This document shows, piece after piece, positions 63,086 to 64,000 of a stretch of 64,000 nt of DNA. The notes below the pieces were generated by a model that had not been told where the DNA came from, did no database searches, and was given only the letters and a program-made list of their open reading frames with translations. This stretch comes from Pseudidiomarina planktonica. Lineage in GTDB: Bacteria > Pseudomonadota > Gammaproteobacteria > Enterobacterales > Alteromonadaceae. The number at the start of each line of letters is the position of its first letter. The stretch's first letter is position 1. The DNA is taken from the NCBI RefSeq assembly GCF_900177775.1, contig NZ_FXWH01000001.1:1178001-1242000 (forward strand), read 5' to 3'. The translations under genes and the position numbers were made by a program.

Positions 63086-64000
63086 ATGACTAATAAACTA
63101 GGAAAAAATATGAAGTTTAATACAGTATCCAGCGCCGTGTTAGCGGCGCTGTTATTTACCTCAGCTTGCAGCTCGGAAGCACAGCAAACGCCAGTTCGCC
63201 ATCAGGTAATGATAAATGAACAAGCCTTAGTGGCAAACGACCGCGCTATTAGCTATGCCGGTGACATGTTGACTGAGGGCGACTTCTTCCACCTGCGCTC
63301 GCTTAAGCTAAGTTCTGGCGAGACTATTGTGGGTGCTATGGAAGGGAATAGCCAGCAGTTGCACCTGTGGCGCTTTACCGGCCAGGAATTCCAGCCCGTA
63401 TGGCAGGGTGAAATTACCAGCCGGGTAGTGGAAGACATCTGCTTTTTTGAAAGCCAGCAGAACCAACAGCTGTCAGTATTCGTGCTGGGTGGCCGTGGTG
63501 GCGCTGAGCAACGCTTGTTGCAGCAAGACAGCCAGTGGCTGCAGCAGCCGTTAACCATTCGAGAAATGAACGTACCTTTTGACAGTACTGCGTGCGTGGT
63601 TTCGCAGGCGCACTCCAAGCTGTATGTGGCCGAAGCGGACCAAGCAATTTGGGCTTACAACGCCGAGCCGGAAGTGGACGAAGGCCGTGATCTTATTGCT
63701 GCTAAAGCACCTTTTGGTGAGATTAAGAACGAAATGAAGGCGCTGGAGCTATTGCAAGACGGAACCTTGCTGGCGCTGGAAGAAGAGCCACCACGCTTAC
63801 TGGTCTACCGCTTAACCGACGACGGTTACAAGTTCGACCAGGCAACCGACTTTGATGGCGTTGACGCATTCACTGATGTAACTATGCAAGGCGGTGGCAA
63901 GGTGTTGCTAACGGAAGAGGGCATGACCGCTTCCGAGCAGTTTGAAGTTGAAGATCTGGGTGATACGCTTTCGCAAAACGCGAAGCCAGTGAAACAAGTT
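63086..64000 (+). CDS. Beta-propeller phytase lipoprotein (N-terminal part, cut by the window edge)
   Basis: At least 305 residues, with no stop before the right edge. The signal (FNTVSSAVLAALLFTSACSS) ends in a lipobox Cys, so the protein is lipid-anchored or periplasmic. LYVAEADQAIWAYNAEPEVD is close to the phytase motif LYxAEExxxxWxYxAEP, and ALELLQDGTLLALEEE and DVTMQGGGKVLLTEEG look like later blades. Marine gammaproteobacterial phytases often have an incomplete N-terminal propeller before the catalytic one, and this may be that domain. The enzyme hydrolyses phytate using calcium. Starts at 63086 (AAGGGAA upstream) or 63110 (TAGGAA upstream) are both possible. Confidence 0.8.
   Translation, partial: MTNKLGKNMKFNTVSSAVLAALLFTSACSSEAQQTPVRHQVMINEQALVANDRAISYAGDMLTEGDFFHLRSLKLSSGETIVGAMEGNSQQLHLWRFTGQEFQPVWQGEITSRVVEDICFFESQQNQQLSVFVLGGRGGAEQRLLQQDSQWLQQPLTIREMNVPFDSTACVVSQAHSKLYVAEADQAIWAYNAEPEVDEGRDLIAAKAPFGEIKNEMKALELLQDGTLLALEEEPPRLLVYRLTDDGYKFDQATDFDGVDAFTDVTMQGGGKVLLTEEGMTASEQFEVEDLGDTLSQNAKPVKQV

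Overview
The window looks like a chromosomal segment of a marine gammaproteobacterium of the Alteromonadales, most likely Idiomarina or Pseudidiomarina. This is inferred from gene content and recalled protein similarity, with no database search. Supporting genes are mrp-dcd, secreted M14 and M28 peptidases, monomeric NADP isocitrate dehydrogenase, BCCT and DASS transporters, DbpA, and a TonB receptor followed by a beta-propeller phytase. I saw no rRNA, tRNA, CRISPR array, insertion sequence or prophage. Every gap between genes is under 300 bases.

Layout. 1-11.6 kb is mostly core genes: mrp (cut by the left edge), dcd, a secreted M14 peptidase, a YvcK/CofD-like protein divergent from selO, a DUF192 protein, an M28 lipoprotein peptidase, a YgjV-like membrane protein, a GT2-GtrA fusion and a DUF2937 protein. 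11.6-16 kb is an RND efflux pair with a close match to the E. coli AcrR operator upstream but no acrR beside it. 16-22 kb holds a medium-chain oxidoreductase, an acetyl-CoA hydrolase/transferase family protein, a PQQ-type sugar dehydrogenase and a VTT-domain membrane protein.

22-26 kb (minus strand) is the most interesting unit. It is a compact operon of cstA (pyruvate/peptide transporter family), a 90-residue protein ending in Cys-Cys-stop (cory-CC-star type), an ArsA/GET3-type ATPase and a short-chain dehydrogenase. CstA is normally followed by a small YbdD/YjiX protein, which as I recall also ends in Cys-Cys. Here a different CC-terminal protein sits in that place together with an ArsA-type ATPase.

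26-46 kb carries a secreted metallo-beta-lactamase-fold protein, an ABC exporter, a BetT-like transporter, a CPA1 antiporter, a beta-CASP nuclease, a LysR/VOC divergent pair, an FMN glutamate-synthase-like protein with a DASS transporter and a LOG protein, dbpA, gloA, icd and an MscS-family channel. 46-58.3 kb is more accessory: an ASCH protein, two beta-lactamase-like serine hydrolases, a DesK/DesR-type two-component system divergent from a two-gene ABC exporter and an amidohydrolase, a MipA/OmpV-like porin, an EamA exporter, a membrane-linked XRE regulator, and an ECF sigma factor with small membrane proteins.

58.3-64 kb holds a kelch-protein remnant, an AraC regulator overlapping a degenerate GGDEF membrane protein, and, divergently, a TonB-dependent receptor followed by a phytase lipoprotein cut by the right edge. 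A PhoB-box-like direct repeat lies between the divergent units, which fits phosphate-controlled phytate use.
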